Below are positions 1-6,992 of a DNA stretch of 64,000 bases, one piece after another. Both the position numbers and the translations under genes were made by a program. Under the pieces are notes generated by a model. That model saw nothing but the letters and a program-made list of their open reading frames with translations. It was not told where the DNA came from and searched no databases. The DNA comes from Sanyastnella coralliicola (GTDB taxonomy: Bacteria > Bacteroidota > Bacteroidia > Flavobacteriales_D > Sanyastnellaceae): contig NZ_CP132543.1 of assembly GCF_030845195.1 (NCBI RefSeq), positions 3,427,501-3,491,500 on the forward strand, read 5' to 3'. Every line of letters starts with the position of its first letter. Position 1 is the stretch's first letter.

Positions 1-1
1 T

Positions 2-325
2 CAACTGCCATTTGTAAACATATGGATATATACTCTTTTACAAAATCCTGTTTTCAACTTCATCGAATTAAAAATTGATTATTCGAGAATATTGCGAGTG
101 AGAGAACAAGCTCTTATCGCTCTTAGATTAAATGATCGAACATGGATAAAAGACCATAAAGACGGTTTAGATGTTCTTGGCCCTTGGGACAAAAGAGCCA
201 TTCTTCATTCTGCAGTGATTTTATCAAGTGATGAATTGAAACATTGGGCTGGTCTTGTTTCGTCTAGAGGAAATATTTTAGACAAGGCAGTTGCAGCATA
301 TGTTATTGCCGAAAAAAAGAAATAA
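2..325 (+). CDS. C-terminal end of a protein cut by the window edge, possibly a defence-type reverse transcriptase
   Basis: The frame is open from base 2 to the TAA at 323-325, so this is the 3' end of a longer gene, about 107 residues visible. The visible part is predicted helical, with the segments REQALIALRLNDRTWI, LGPWDKRAILHSAVIL and NILDKAVAAYVI. From memory this pattern (a helical repeat, then a WxKRA helix, then a short tail after an N-x-L-D-K-A-V segment) resembles the C-terminal tails of reverse transcriptases of the UG/DRT defence type. No catalytic YxDD region lies inside the window, so the assignment is a guess. The codon use and AT-richness resemble the decayed gene that follows, which fits an accessory region. 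An internal TTG at 92 could be read as a start, but the upstream frame has no stop, so truncation is more likely. Confidence 0.5.
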   Translation, partial: QLPFVNIWIYTLLQNPVFNFIELKIDYSRILRVREQALIALRLNDRTWIKDHKDGLDVLGPWDKRAILHSAVILSSDELKHWAGLVSSRGNILDKAVAAYVIAEKKK

Positions 326-353
326 CTATGTACAACATGGTATATAATATATA

Positions 354-364
354 CCCTGCGGGAC
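354..364 (+). repeat. Direct 11-mer, copy 1, left of the decayed gene
   Basis: CCCTGCGGGAC, matched with one mismatch by CCCTACGGGAC at 980-990. The two copies bracket the decayed gene at 398-973 almost exactly. They may be remnants of gene-cassette or insertion boundaries. Confidence 0.35.
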
Positions 365-397
365 GCGAACCGCACACAGAACGTTGGCCAACATCAA

Positions 398-973
398 ATG
401 AAAATCGAATTTAATCGATATAAAATTTCCAGCGGAGACTATTTGAACGGCTTTATCGATAATGCACTGCAATTTAAGTTACGGTCTTCCGGTTGGTTCG
501 TATGGAAAAATACTCAACTCGTTTTTGACAACAATGACAACTTGTTGTTTTAAAGCAAAAAGACAAAGGGTTTTACCCAAATACAAGATTTCAAACTCAG
601 AAAAAGTAATAGGTGTTTTCAAACCAAAAAACATATGGAAACTCCACTAAATACTTCATGTTGAAAATGACCATTATGACATATTGGGCATAAAGGAAAC
701 AAGGTTTCAATTTTTGAAGATGGAAAACAAATTGCTTGGTTCCATAAAGAGGCGATTTCATGGTTCAATGGAATTAACTACACTTTGACGTGTAATTCTG
801 ATTCTAATATAAATGTCTTAGCGTTAATTGTGCTCTGTTGGAATGATTTCAAAGAAATGAACGATTCAGAGCATTCAACAGTGACTTTTGACATAGGTAA
901 CATTGGACCTGAAGCACGGAAATTTGACAAGAAATGGAGGGAAAATAAAAACCTCTCCCAACAAAATCTATAA
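398..973 (+). pseudogene. Decayed gene of about 190 codons (two frameshifts, one stop)
   Basis: Three consecutive frames read as one protein. Frame A runs from ATG 398 to a TAA at 551 (51 residues, ending FDNNDNLLF). Skipping one T of the run at 548-551 continues in a second frame with KAKRQRVLPKYKISNSEK, then an in-frame TAA at 648-650, then VENDHYDILGIK. A second shift near 690 restores the first frame at GNKVSIFEDGKQIAWF, which runs to TAA 971-973. The joined product has alternating short beta-type segments (KVIGVFKP, KVSIFEDGKQIAWF) of the kind seen in tubby/LOR-like folds; that family assignment is only a guess. No other gene in the window shows frameshifts, so true decay is more likely than sequencing error. 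Flanked by an imperfect direct 11-mer. Confidence 0.6.
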
Positions 974-979
974 GCAATG

Positions 980-990
980 CCCTACGGGAC
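980..990 (+). repeat. Direct 11-mer, copy 2, right of the decayed gene
   Basis: CCCTACGGGAC, partner of 354-364. The 974-1126 stretch holds nothing else recognisable. Confidence 0.35.
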
Positions 991-1126
991 AATGCAAATG
1001 GCAAAACCATCGAACCCACCACTTCCATACTTTCCAAATGTCAACCGCAAGAAGAGGCAGAACACCCCACACAACAACAACCTCAAAAGCAAACAAAGAA
1101 AAGTAGGATAACAAATAGTTTAGTCG

Positions 1127-1855
1127 TCACTCCGGCTCCGCATCCCGAGACCTCCTCCGCTTCCTAATCGGAATAAATACCCCCCCTTCAATCCCCAAAG
1201 AACCATTCCGTTGCTTAATCACATCTTCATCTTTGAACTGCGCTGTCAGTTGTTGATTCCAGATCGCCATGACGCGGTACCCGAAGCGTCGGGTAATCAA
1301 TCCTCTGTACTCCAACCCGAAATGAAGATCAGCTCCGAAGTTCTTGTAGAATCGGTTCTCTGCACGATAGCTCTCTGCTGAACAGAAAGTTTCTCCTTCT
1401 TCCTTTACATGCTCACTATCAATGTTGAATCTTCCACTAAGTCCAATCTGGGGGATGAACCCAAAATCTCGAAGGAATCTTCGATGGGTGAACATGAGCC
1501 GAGCATTAACAAAAGAGTACTCCATGGAGTATCGAAAGAGGTCAGTAAATCCTCCACCGGCCCCGACTGAACCGGCACACGTAGAGAATTCTTCAGATTC
1601 TTGAAACTTGATGTATTGAACCGACCCTGAAAGACCAAAACGAACGTATCTCCTGCGAAACCACACTCCGTAGCTAAACGCCGGCTCAATCTTCGAATTA
1701 TCATAATAATCCGGACGATCAGGCACCCACCGATAGACGTAATGAGCCCCTAAAACTGGACCCACTGCAAATCGAGGAGTGAAAAACTTCTGTGGCCCAT
1801 TAGCCGCAGCAGCCAACGGCAAAAGCAATAAAACCAAGAGTAATTTCTTCAGCAT
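1127..1855 (-). CDS. Outer-membrane beta-barrel-like protein with signal peptide
   Basis: 242 residues. Unrecognised family. The start is placed at ATG 1853-1855 because it gives a clean signal peptide (MLKKLLLVLLLLPLAAAANG). The open frame continues upstream to 1972, but that extension is translated repeat spacer and not a protein. After the signal come alternating aromatic and glycine-rich strands (YVRFGLSGSVQYIKF, GADLHFGLEYRGL, FGYRVMAIWNQQLTAQF), typical of small outer-membrane barrels. The C-terminus is basic and then acidic (RKRRRSRDAEPE), without the usual terminal aromatic residue, so it may end in a short periplasmic or cytosolic tail. It lies on the same strand as the next secreted gene (start 2437). 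Confidence 0.65.
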   Translation of the reverse strand: MLKKLLLVLLLLPLAAAANGPQKFFTPRFAVGPVLGAHYVYRWVPDRPDYYDNSKIEPAFSYGVWFRRRYVRFGLSGSVQYIKFQESEEFSTCAGSVGAGGGFTDLFRYSMEYSFVNARLMFTHRRFLRDFGFIPQIGLSGRFNIDSEHVKEEGETFCSAESYRAENRFYKNFGADLHFGLEYRGLITRRFGYRVMAIWNQQLTAQFKDEDVIKQRNGSLGIEGGVFIPIRKRRRSRDAEPE

Positions 1856-1874
1856 GGTAGGAGGGTTAAGGTAG

Positions 1875-1994
1875 GCGGAACGTGGAATGTTGAATGTGGA
1901 ACGCGGCGATCGTAAATCACGGACGCCGGATGCCGGACGCCGGAATAGTAAAACATTTAGCCTTTTCGCCATTTAGCCATTTCGCCCTTCAGCC
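1875..1994 (+). repeat. Spacer made of degenerate heptamer and octamer tandem repeats
   Basis: Three arrays sit side by side. GTGGAAT-type heptamers occupy 1875-1902: GCGGAAC, GTGGAAT, GTTGAAT, GTGGAAC. CGGACGC-type heptamers occupy 1920-1947: CGGACGC, CGGATGC, CGGACGC, CGGAATA. Octamers occupy 1955-1994: ATTTAGCC, TTTTCGCC, ATTTAGCC, ATTTCGCC, CTTCAGCC. The period is exact while the units drift, so this is not a simple microsatellite. The same families recur in five other spacers of the window. Confidence 0.85.
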
Positions 1995-2002
1995 CTAAAA
2001 AA

Positions 2003-2437
2003 TCAATTCCGAACCGCCTCCTCCCTCTTCCGCGAAAACTCCTTCCCCAACTTAGCCCCATGCTGAGCTAACTTCTCTTCATTAATTCCCTCCTTCGACA
2101 AGGCTTTTGCGGCCATCAAGCGTTGCACAACGTTCTTCTTAAACCCGGTCGTTGCCTGCTCTTCATACAAGATGGTATTCAGATCTTCGGGTTTATAGAC
2201 TTCGTAGTAATTCAAGTTCAGGTCTTGAACATACACCCACTTATAAAACAGCAATTGATTCCCCTCCAAGTCGTTGATGTAGAATGAACCGCGCGTAGAG
2301 GCATCATCTTCGAATCCACATACTTTCGCCCCGTTCACGAAGGCTGCATCTCCTTTCACTTTCACTTTTTGGGCCTGCACACTTCCGCCAAAGGCGAGAA
2401 AAGCCAACATCAGGCTCAAGGTCATTGTCCATTTCAT
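2003..2437 (-). CDS. Small secreted protein of unknown function
   Basis: 144 residues. Unrecognised. There is a clear signal peptide (MKWTMTLSLMLAFLAFGGSVQAQ) with cleavage predicted after AQA or QAQ. The mature part begins with a short strand-rich section with one cysteine (GAKVCGFEDD) and FYINDLEGNQLLFYKWVYV, followed by an amphipathic helical and basic C-terminal half (KALSKEGINEEKLAQHGAKL) ending in KREEAVRN. It carries no sorting domain, so it is probably periplasmic. It lies on the same strand as the barrel-like gene 147 nt downstream, but the repeat spacer between them makes a common transcript uncertain. Confidence 0.6.
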   Translation of the reverse strand: MKWTMTLSLMLAFLAFGGSVQAQKVKVKGDAAFVNGAKVCGFEDDASTRGSFYINDLEGNQLLFYKWVYVQDLNLNYYEVYKPEDLNTILYEEQATTGFKKNVVQRLMAAKALSKEGINEEKLAQHGAKLGKEFSRKREEAVRN

Positions 2438-2474
2438 AGTTCACGTATTAGTATCTCAAAAATGGGAAAAATAG

Positions 2475-2639
2475 TCGAGCGTCGAGCTTCCAGCGTCTAG
2501 AGTCGAGTGACTAGGGTCTAGAGTCTGGTTCATTTGGGTGGAGCGTGGAATGTGGAACGAGACGAAGACCCCAAATTCAGTATTCACTAATTATTAATCA
2601 TTATTCAAAACCCGCATACAGCCTACCGCATACTGCATA
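2475..2639 (+). repeat. Spacer with four successive heptamer arrays
   Basis: TCTAGAG-type units run 2475-2528: TCGAGCG, TCGAGCT, TCCAGCG, TCTAGAG, TCGAGTG, ACTAGGG, TCTAGAG and a partial unit. GTGGAAT-type units run 2538-2558: GTGGAGC, GTGGAAT, GTGGAAC. An AT-rich set runs 2575-2609: ATTCAGT, ATTCACT, AATTATT, AATCATT, ATTCAAA. A fourth set runs 2612-2639: CCGCATA, CAGCCTA, CCGCATA, CTGCATA. All keep a strict 7-bp period. This fills almost the whole gap between the divergent genes at 2437 and 2701. Confidence 0.85.
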
Positions 2640-2700
2640 CGTTAAGCCAAAACCCCAATCTTTCCCTACCTTTATTCTCTCGCCTTCCAACCTTGAATAC

Positions 2701-4248
2701 TTGAAGTACGTCATTAACATCCTCCTATTCTGCGGTTCGCTCCATTGCTTTGCCCAAGGGTTTAATCAAAGGTATGAGCTTGGCGAAACTGGTGCTTTTT
2801 TCTCAGGAATTGTTGAGGCTAATAACTCGTTCTATCTCATTGGTTCCGCGGTCTATAACCAAGAACAAGAGGCGGTGATGGTGGAGATTAGTCAAACCGG
2901 AGAATTTATCAATGAAGTTCCTGCCATAGGACCTTATTATTGGCTCGCACTTTGGGGCAATGACTGGGAAATCTGGGATGACGAATTGTTTGTTCAAACG
3001 GGATTCACGCTAGATTCGCTGGGTTTTCACCGTGCATACATCGGTTTCTGGAATCATCAAGGTGAGGTCGTCGATACCATTTTTCATTATAGTCCGCTTT
3101 TTGATCCCGACGACCCAGAACCGTTAGATCAATATCGACCAACATTAATGGCGATCGACGAAGACCAGAACATTTACACCTTGAGTTTCATTGCCGCACC
3201 TTACAGGGAGATCTCAAAATTCGATCAAAATGGAGTGAAGCAATGGTCTACATTAATTGAAGACGACCCAGATTGGATTGCCGATTACTATGAGGGCATT
3301 ACTTACCACGACGGAATTGTATACTTAGGACAGGACTTCATCTACGGCATCAACCTTGAATCAGGGGGTAATATTCTTCGTTTCGATGCGGAAACCGGTG
3401 CTCAACTGGAAAGTATTGTTAACAATGCCAATTCGCCCGATGGAATTTTTGACATGCTAGTTCTTGACAACGGAGATCTCATCATCGCCAGCGGATTTAC
3501 CCATCCTGAACAAGTATGGCGCGCGCCTGGAGTGGGAAGGATAAACGAAGCCGGCGATATCCTCTGGAACCGAATTTTCGGTGATGGGGAACAAGGTGAA
3601 CATCCTGAGATGAAGATTCTAGTAGATAATGGTGATGGTACCTTCACTGCCGCAGGGAACTATGCTGTTGTTCGAGATGAGCCCGATGAGATACTTGGGT
3701 GGATCGACCGCTATGGAGTCTTAGCAAAACTTGATTATGATGGCAACGTGGTGTGGTCACATACCTACAGCGGTGTCCTTACTTGGTTCGAAATAAACGA
3801 AATCAATGACATGATCGCGACTGCCGATGGAGGGTATATCTTCTGCGGAGAGTCTCGAGATTCAGATGTCGAAAACCCGAACTTTGAAGCTCCAGCACAA
3901 CGAGGATGGGTGGTCAAAGTCGATGAATTCGGTTGTGTAGAACCAGGATGCCAATACGTGAACGTGGAGGAAATCATGCTAGGCCTTGAAAACACCATGT
4001 CTATCGCTCCCAACCCCAGCCAAGGCCTCGTGAACCTAAACTTTGAATTCCCACAAGACTTCACCCCTCCCAACAAATCAGAACTCCGAGTTTACGACCT
4101 CTCAGGAGCTTGTGTATTCGCACAACAAATCAACTCGCCAAGCACATTGCAAATCAACCTCCAACACCTGGCCAACGGGCAATACATCATGCACTGGCTA
4201 ACAGATCAGCTCCTACTCGATTCTATCTCATTGGTGATCTCGAAATAG
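2701..4248 (+). CDS. T9SS-exported beta-propeller-like protein with type A sorting domain
   Basis: 515 residues from the proposed TTG start at 2701, which gives a good signal peptide (KYVINILLFCGSLHCFAQ). ATGs further upstream fall inside heptamer repeats and would put the signal deep inside the protein. The body has recurring strand motifs of the propeller type: GNILRFDAETGAQLESI, GDILWNRIFGDGEQGE, GNVVWSHTYSG and GGYIFCGESRDS, the last being typical of delta-60/PQQ-like repeats in secreted Bacteroidota proteins. The last 80 residues are a T9SS type A sorting domain (SIAPNPSQGLVNLNFEF, YDLSGACVF, LANGQYIMHW). The product should be exported to the surface or the medium; its ligand is unknown. 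It is flanked on both sides by the same composite repeat in the same orientation. Confidence 0.75.
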   Translation: MKYVINILLFCGSLHCFAQGFNQRYELGETGAFFSGIVEANNSFYLIGSAVYNQEQEAVMVEISQTGEFINEVPAIGPYYWLALWGNDWEIWDDELFVQTGFTLDSLGFHRAYIGFWNHQGEVVDTIFHYSPLFDPDDPEPLDQYRPTLMAIDEDQNIYTLSFIAAPYREISKFDQNGVKQWSTLIEDDPDWIADYYEGITYHDGIVYLGQDFIYGINLESGGNILRFDAETGAQLESIVNNANSPDGIFDMLVLDNGDLIIASGFTHPEQVWRAPGVGRINEAGDILWNRIFGDGEQGEHPEMKILVDNGDGTFTAAGNYAVVRDEPDEILGWIDRYGVLAKLDYDGNVVWSHTYSGVLTWFEINEINDMIATADGGYIFCGESRDSDVENPNFEAPAQRGWVVKVDEFGCVEPGCQYVNVEEIMLGLENTMSIAPNPSQGLVNLNFEFPQDFTPPNKSELRVYDLSGACVFAQQINSPSTLQINLQHLANGQYIMHWLTDQLLLDSISLVISK

Positions 4249-4426
4249 TCTGGAGTCCAGAGACTAGGGTCTAGAGTCTGATTTTTTCTGTGGAGCGTGT
4301 AATGTTGAATGTGGAAGGAACCATGAACCTCAAATCAATCAACACATTTCGCCATTTCGCCATTTTGCCTTTTAGCCCTTTTACGAAAAAAGGCATAAGC
4401 CTTAAGCCTTACGCCATACGCCTTAG
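4248..4426 (+). repeat. Spacer with heptamer and octamer arrays, composite of the same families
   Basis: TCTAGAG-type units run 4248-4282: GTCTGGA, GTCCAGA, GACTAGG, GTCTAGA, GTCTGAT. GTGGAAT-type units run 4290-4317: GTGGAGC, GTGTAAT, GTTGAAT, GTGGAAG. Octamers run 4346-4385: ATTTCGCC, ATTTCGCC, ATTTTGCC, TTTTAGCC, CTTTTACG. A GCCTTAC-type set runs 4392-4426: GGCATAA, GCCTTAA, GCCTTAC, GCCATAC, GCCTTAG. The order TCTAGAG array then GTGGAAT array repeats that of 2475-2558. The first unit overlaps the stop codon of the preceding gene. Confidence 0.85.
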
Positions 4427-4436
4427 AACATTATCG

Positions 4437-4444
4437 TATTTTTG
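4437..4444 (+). promoter_or_regulatory. Putative -7 promoter element of glyQS
   Basis: TATTTTTG fits the Bacteroidota -7 consensus TAnnTTTG and ends 20 nt before the glyQS ATG. No clear TTG -33 box was seen at the expected distance; that position lies in the last heptamer array. Confidence 0.5.
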
Positions 4445-4464
4445 CCGCCGAACAACGCATAACC

Positions 4465-6000
4465 ATGGCACAAGACGATAAGCTCAAGAAAGTAATTGGC
4501 CACGCAAAAGAGTATGGCTTCGTATTTCCGAGTAGTGAAATTTATGACGGACTCAGCGCCGCGTATGACTACGGTCAGCTTGGGGTTGAACTCAAGAATA
4601 ACATTAAGAACTACTGGTGGACAGCCATGGTGAAGATGCATGAGAACATCGTTGGACTTGATGCCTCGATCTTCATGCACCCAACTACCTGGAAAGCTTC
4701 AGGACACGTTGATGCGTTCAATGATCCGTTGATCGATAACAAAGATTCGAAGAAACGTTACCGCGCTGATGTCTTGATCGAAGAGCATGTAGGCAAGATT
4801 GAAGCGAAGATCATGAAAGACGTGACCAAGGCGAAAAAGCGTTTTGGTGATGCCTTTGATGAAAAGCAGTTCCGTGAAACGAACCCGAATGTGTTGCGTC
4901 GTCAGACTCAAATTGACGACATCAATGCGCGTTTCAAAACAGCGATGGACAATGAAGACCTCGCCGGGGTGAAGCAGTTGATTGAAGACCTTGAGATTGC
5001 AGATCCTGAAACAGGGAGCCGTAACTGGACAGACGTTCGTCAGTTCAACTTGATGTTCAAGACGGAGCTCGGAGCAGTATCAGGAGATAGCGGGGTGATC
5101 TACCTTCGTCCGGAAACGGCGCAAGGGATCTTCGTGAACTTCTTGAACGTGCAGAAGACCGGTCGTATGAAGATTCCTTTCGGAATTGCTCAGATTGGTA
5201 AGGCCTTCCGTAACGAGATCATCGCACGTCAGTTCATCTTCCGTATGCGTGAGTTTGAACAGATGGAGATGCAATTCTTTATCAAGCCTGGAACGCAAGG
5301 TGAATGGTACGATTACTGGAAAAACCAGCGTATCAAGTGGCACCAGAAACTAGGCATAGGAGAAGATTTCTACCGCTTCCATGACCACATCAAGTTGGCA
5401 CACTACGCTGATGCTGCTTGTGATATCGAATTCAACTTCCCTATGGGCTTCAAAGAGTTGGAGGGAATCCACAGTCGTACTGACTTCGACTTGAAGAGCC
5501 ACGAAGAACACAGTGGTAAGAAGCTTCAATACTTTGATCCAGAAGAAAACAAGAACTACGTACCGTACGTGATCGAGACCTCGATCGGACTTGACCGTAT
5601 GTTCCTCGCTGTATTGAGCTCTTCTTTCAACGAAGAGAAACTGGAAGATGGAAATGAACGAACAGTCCTAAATATTCCACCTGCGTTGGCGCCAGTGAAA
5701 GCGGCTGTACTTCCATTGGTGAAGAAAGACGGACTTCCAGAAAAAGCGCGTGAAATCTTACGTGATCTACAGTTCGATTTCAACTGCCAGTACGACGAGA
5801 AAGACGCGATCGGTCGTCGTTACCGTCGTCAAGATGCGATTGGAACTCCATACTGTATCACCGTTGACCACGACACCTTGGAAGACAACATGGTCACGAT
5901 TCGTGAGCGTGATGGTATGACACAAGACCGTGTGGCCATTGCTGATGTGCACAAGATCATCGCTGAACGCGTGTCGCTTCGCAAGTTGCTAGGCGAATAA
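4465..6000 (+). CDS. glyQS: Glycyl-tRNA synthetase, single-chain (alpha2) type
   Basis: 511 residues, the usual length for the homodimeric class II enzyme that charges tRNA-Gly with glycine in the cytoplasm. Seen: the N-terminal catalytic-core start (YGFVFPSSEIYDGLSAAYDYG), motif 2 with FRNEIIARQFIFRMREFEQ around residues 247-266, motif 3 with IGLDRMFLAVL around residue 374, and a C-terminal anticodon-binding domain (residues about 400-511: LPLVKKDGLPEKAREIL, DEKDAIGRRYRRQDAIGTPYC, ITVDHDTLEDNMVTIRERD). The start at 4465 follows a TAnnTTTG promoter element. pssA follows 28 nt later on the same strand, so the two may be cotranscribed. Confidence 0.97.
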   Translation: MAQDDKLKKVIGHAKEYGFVFPSSEIYDGLSAAYDYGQLGVELKNNIKNYWWTAMVKMHENIVGLDASIFMHPTTWKASGHVDAFNDPLIDNKDSKKRYRADVLIEEHVGKIEAKIMKDVTKAKKRFGDAFDEKQFRETNPNVLRRQTQIDDINARFKTAMDNEDLAGVKQLIEDLEIADPETGSRNWTDVRQFNLMFKTELGAVSGDSGVIYLRPETAQGIFVNFLNVQKTGRMKIPFGIAQIGKAFRNEIIARQFIFRMREFEQMEMQFFIKPGTQGEWYDYWKNQRIKWHQKLGIGEDFYRFHDHIKLAHYADAACDIEFNFPMGFKELEGIHSRTDFDLKSHEEHSGKKLQYFDPEENKNYVPYVIETSIGLDRMFLAVLSSSFNEEKLEDGNERTVLNIPPALAPVKAAVLPLVKKDGLPEKAREILRDLQFDFNCQYDEKDAIGRRYRRQDAIGTPYCITVDHDTLEDNMVTIRERDGMTQDRVAIADVHKIIAERVSLRKLLGE

Positions 6001-6028
6001 GCCACTGGCTTTTCGTTACTTCGTATTC

Positions 6029-6748
6029 ATGCGCGGACTCATCCCAAATGCTTTTACCATGGGCAACCTCTTGTGTGGTTGCTTAGCGATTATGTCGTTG
6101 TACGAGCATGACAATGACCCGATGGTTTTCATTGGGTTGTTGATTCTGGCTGCTTTCCTTGACCTTTTCGACGGACTCTTTGCCCGCCTTTTAGGAGTGG
6201 GGAGTGAAATGGGAAAACAGCTTGATTCTCTGGCCGATGCGGTGACCTTCGGAATTGCCCCAGCCCTCATGGTTGTGGAGTTACTACTCGATGACACCGA
6301 TGGCAACGGGCTAGCACTAGGAGGACTTCTACTCGCTGTAGCGTCCATCTACCGCCTGGCCAAATTCAATGTAGACACTCGCCAATCCGATAGCTTTATC
6401 GGGCTTCCAACTCCTTCAAACGCTCTCTTTTGGATCGCCATGCTAGGCATGTGGTCAGAGGGCACGATTTCGGTAGGGCAGATTCCCATCTGGGGTTGGC
6501 TCATCATGATCGTTCTGATGAGTTGGTTTATGATTTCTGAGATTCCTTTGATCTCTTTGAAGTTTAAGCATCTTCGCTACCGCGGAAACGAACCACGGTT
6601 CTTCTTGATCATCGGTGGAATCATCACCTTGAGTTTGTGTTGGATTCTTGCTAACAGCTATTTCCTAGCTGTCCCGATTATTCTACTTTTGTACCTGCTG
6701 ATCTCGCTGTGGGATCGTAAAAACCATCAGAATGAAATTTCGCGCTGA
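6029..6748 (+). CDS. pssA: CDP-diacylglycerol-serine O-phosphatidyltransferase
   Basis: 239 residues, integral membrane. It makes phosphatidylserine from CDP-diacylglycerol and serine, the first step to phosphatidylethanolamine. The CDP-alcohol phosphotransferase signature D-x2-DG-x2-AR-x8-G-x3-D-x3-D is complete at about residues 47-70 (DLFDGLFARL, then the last two aspartates in KQLDSLAD). The N-terminal IPNAFTMGNLLCGC and the NVDTRQSDSFIGLPTPSNALFW segment are typical of the Bacteroidota PssA group rather than of PgsA. There are six or more hydrophobic segments. Its 3' end overlaps purS by 17 nt, implying translational coupling. Confidence 0.93.
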   Translation: MRGLIPNAFTMGNLLCGCLAIMSLYEHDNDPMVFIGLLILAAFLDLFDGLFARLLGVGSEMGKQLDSLADAVTFGIAPALMVVELLLDDTDGNGLALGGLLLAVASIYRLAKFNVDTRQSDSFIGLPTPSNALFWIAMLGMWSEGTISVGQIPIWGWLIMIVLMSWFMISEIPLISLKFKHLRYRGNEPRFFLIIGGIITLSLCWILANSYFLAVPIILLLYLLISLWDRKNHQNEISR

Positions 6749-6992
6749 AATCGACATCATGCCACTAGAGGCACTACTTGACCCTCAAGGGAAAGCTGTA
6801 TCCAACAACATGAAGAATATTGGTCTGGAAGAGATCGACAATGTTCGTATCGGTAAGCACATTACGCTGCAAGTAGAAGCTGATTCTCAGGCTATCGCCG
6901 AAGAAAAGGTGGATGAAGCATGTAAGAAACTCCTATGTAACCAGATCATGGAGTACTACAGCTTCCGCGTTAGCGAAATGCAGGAGGCTTAA
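6732..6992 (+). CDS. purS: Phosphoribosylformylglycinamidine synthase subunit PurS
   Basis: 86 residues, the standard length of PurS, the small structural subunit that joins PurL and PurQ in the fourth step of purine synthesis. Seen: KFRAEIDIMPLEALLDPQGKAV at the start, the central NIGLEEIDNVRIGKHITLQV, and the C-terminal ACKKLLCNQIMEYYSFRV. The start overlaps pssA by 17 nt. purL and purQ are not in the window, so purS is separated from its partners here. Its stop abuts the stop of the convergent gene at 6993. Confidence 0.92.
   Translation: MKFRAEIDIMPLEALLDPQGKAVSNNMKNIGLEEIDNVRIGKHITLQVEADSQAIAEEKVDEACKKLLCNQIMEYYSFRVSEMQEA

Noticed and set aside
371-400. Integron attC site at AACGTTGGCC
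   Set aside because: The right core should be GTTRRRY; GTTGGCC fails at the third R, and no integrase or paired inverse core was seen.
903-1106. Small gene after the decayed gene
   Set aside because: Lys/Thr/His-rich product, overlaps the third segment of the decayed gene, no motif or start signal.
1856-1972. N-terminal extension of the barrel-like protein
   Set aside because: The extension is translated heptamer repeat; the signal peptide begins only at the ATG at 1855.
2545-2700. N-terminal extension of the T9SS propeller protein from an ATG in the repeats
   Set aside because: It is translated repeat and would place the signal peptide at residue 53; TTG 2701 is the better start.
2475-4426. 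CRISPR array
   Set aside because: Units are 7-8 bp, contiguous and drifting, with no long identical repeats and no spacers.
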